Source: Candidatus Brachythrix odensensis (lineage in GTDB: Bacteria; Chloroflexota; Anaerolineae; J036; Brachytrichaceae). Taken from it: a DNA stretch of 64,000 nt. Under the pieces are notes generated by a model. That model was not told the DNA's origin. It did no database searches and saw nothing but the letters and a program-made list of their open reading frames with translations. The stretch spans positions 89,789 through 153,788 of the forward strand of contig JADKDT010000007.1 of NCBI GenBank assembly GCA_016714465.1. Reading direction: 5' to 3'. Shown in pieces: positions 62,955-64,000 of this stretch (positions are counted from its first letter, which is position 1; each line of letters starts with the position of its first letter). The translations under genes and the position numbers were made by a program.

Positions 62955-63923
62955 CTACCACTTTCGCCGACCTTCCAGCGCCTCGCGTAACCGGACATAC
63001 GAATCGTATCGCGTCGCGCTTCCACGGTCCCGGCGACGACTGCGGCCCGGATGGCGCAACCAGGTTCAGTCAGATGGGCGCAGTTGCTGAAACCGCATTT
63101 CGAGACCAGCGGGGCCATCTCGATGAAGTAAGCATCCAGCTCCTCGGCCTGGATGTCCCGCACATCATGTAGGCGCGCAGACCGGGCGTGTCAGCGATCC
63201 AGCTTGATGCATCCATCAGGATGAAGCTCAGGCACCACCGTGGTGTGCCGCCCCTTGTGGATAAGGCTTGCTGACCTCGCCGACGGCCGCGGCGGGAGGA
63301 GCCAGGCTGGAGGACGTTGAGCAAGCTGCTCTTGCCGGTGCCGCTCTTGCCGGTCAGCGCGCTCAAACGCCCGGTCGGCGCCTGGCGCAGTTCCTCGATG
63401 CCTTCACCGGTCCGGGCACAGGTGTAGATGACCCGATAGCCAAGCCGCTCGTAGTCGCCAAAGAGCAGCTCCTTTGCCTGCGGCAGACCGACCAGGTCGG
63501 TTTTTCGTGGCGCAGATCAAGTCGGCAGCTTCTGGGCCTCGGCCCCGACGATGAAGCGGTCGAGCATGCGGGCGTGAAAGTCCAGCTCAGCACAAGCAAA
63601 GACAAAGACCACCAGATCGACGTTGGCGACGATGACCTGGCGGATTTCACGGACGTCCTTGCGGAACGTAGTGACTGGCGACGGGTCGCGGCGCGAGCCC
63701 GCACTCTTGCGCGGGAGGAGGACCCGTTCGATCCCGGCCGCGCACAAACCCATCACCCTCGATCTCGCTGAATTCAGCCTGATCCCCACCGCAAGCAAAG
63801 TCCTCAGTGTGGCGCCTTGGGCAGAGCTTGCCCGCTGCCTGGCAGGTCACGCGATCCCCCCTCGACCAGCACCGTAGGGAAGCCGCTATGAGCTTTTACG
63901 GCATTAATCCTGTTCTCATTCAG
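62955..63923 (-). pseudogene. rsgA: Ribosome small subunit-dependent GTPase RsgA, frameshifted
   Basis: Circularly permuted GTPase that tests maturation of the 30S subunit. N-terminal OB-fold (VKAHSGFPTVLVEG, then RRHTEDF and SEIEGDGF). The permuted GTPase motifs follow in order: TKTDLV (G4), then G1 in LTGKSGTGKSSLLN, then DTPGLRAY (G3). The C-terminal zinc domain has CGFSNCAHLTEPGCAI. The end RYDSYVRLREALEGRRKW closes at the TAG 62955-62957. Several indels break it, but every motif is there. Start approximate, near 63923. Confidence 0.78.
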
Positions 63924-64000
63924 TTGCTTTTACATCCTTCGGAAGTTCAGAGATGGGCAGACCAAAGCTAGCTGGCAATGATTTGGCGCGCGCGGGGCGC

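Noticed and set aside
63952..64000. Possible start of a plus-strand gene at the right edge
   Set aside because: Only about 16 codons are visible and none can be recognised.
54303..64000. True pseudogene island or decayed mobile region
   Set aside because: No transposase or phage gene, motifs conserved in order and breaks often in C/G runs; sequence error is simpler.

Overview
The window is 64 kb of GC-rich bacterial chromosome from a metagenome-like assembly. Gene content (fused b6-type cytochrome b with Rieske and dihaem cytochrome c, GTP-type PEP carboxykinase, PdxST, YcgQR-type permease pair, YugP protease, a cobalamin-controlled ECF operon with DUF4430-like protein) and the style of the intergenic regions suggest a member of the Chloroflexota, probably Anaerolineae-like. 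That assignment is inference; no rRNA is present. I see no insertion sequence, prophage or CRISPR array.

Layout. 1-3.6 kb: a molybdopterin oxidoreductase running off the left edge, a stand-alone receiver protein and a NarL-type two-component pair. 3.8-9 kb: a broken GH127 glycosidase, a hexapeptide acyltransferase, a DUF1405 membrane protein, a sugar epimerase and UppP. 9.4-13 kb: Rieske, cytochrome b and cytochrome c operon. 13-27.5 kb: MFS permease, PdxST, a GT39-like enzyme, two tRNA-Ser genes, an ADP-ribosylglycohydrolase overlapping an Fe-S protein, phosphofructokinase, a YgfZ remnant, a DinB-like protein, a Coa1-like protein, PuuD, a helix-hairpin-helix protein and MoaB. 27.5-31.7 kb: a cobalamin riboswitch with terminator in front of two secreted proteins and ECF S and T components. 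31.8-39.9 kb: a LysM surface protein, glycosyltransferases, YugP, YtxH and a DtxR-type repressor. 40-44.6 kb: S20 and a complete Aap-type amino acid ABC transporter. 44.8-54.3 kb: a lipoprotein, a NUDIX/GNAT operon, the YcgQR pair, a class III aminotransferase, cob(I)alamin adenosyltransferase, an HD protein and an M14 carboxypeptidase. 54.3-64 kb: gabT-like, Gfo/Idh, tRNA-Ser, GDP-mannose dehydratase-like, YidE-type transporter, pckG and rsgA, all interrupted many times.

Two things run through the whole window. Many genes have a -10 box only 6-9 bases before the start codon, the signature of leaderless mRNAs; this was used to choose several starts. Most gene ends carry a very long, near-perfect hairpin (17-26 bp arms), only some followed by a T-run. 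Frameshifts and stops also occur throughout, often at C or G homopolymers, and become very dense after 54.3 kb while the catalytic motifs stay intact. Sequence error near a contig end is the simplest explanation.

The most interesting system is the B12 operon at 27.6-31.7 kb. It looks like a bacterial cobalamin capture and uptake system in which an alpha/alpha-toroid protein and a DUF4430-like protein resemble the two halves of animal transcobalamin. The separate cob(I)alamin adenosyltransferase at 50.7 kb fits the same metabolism.
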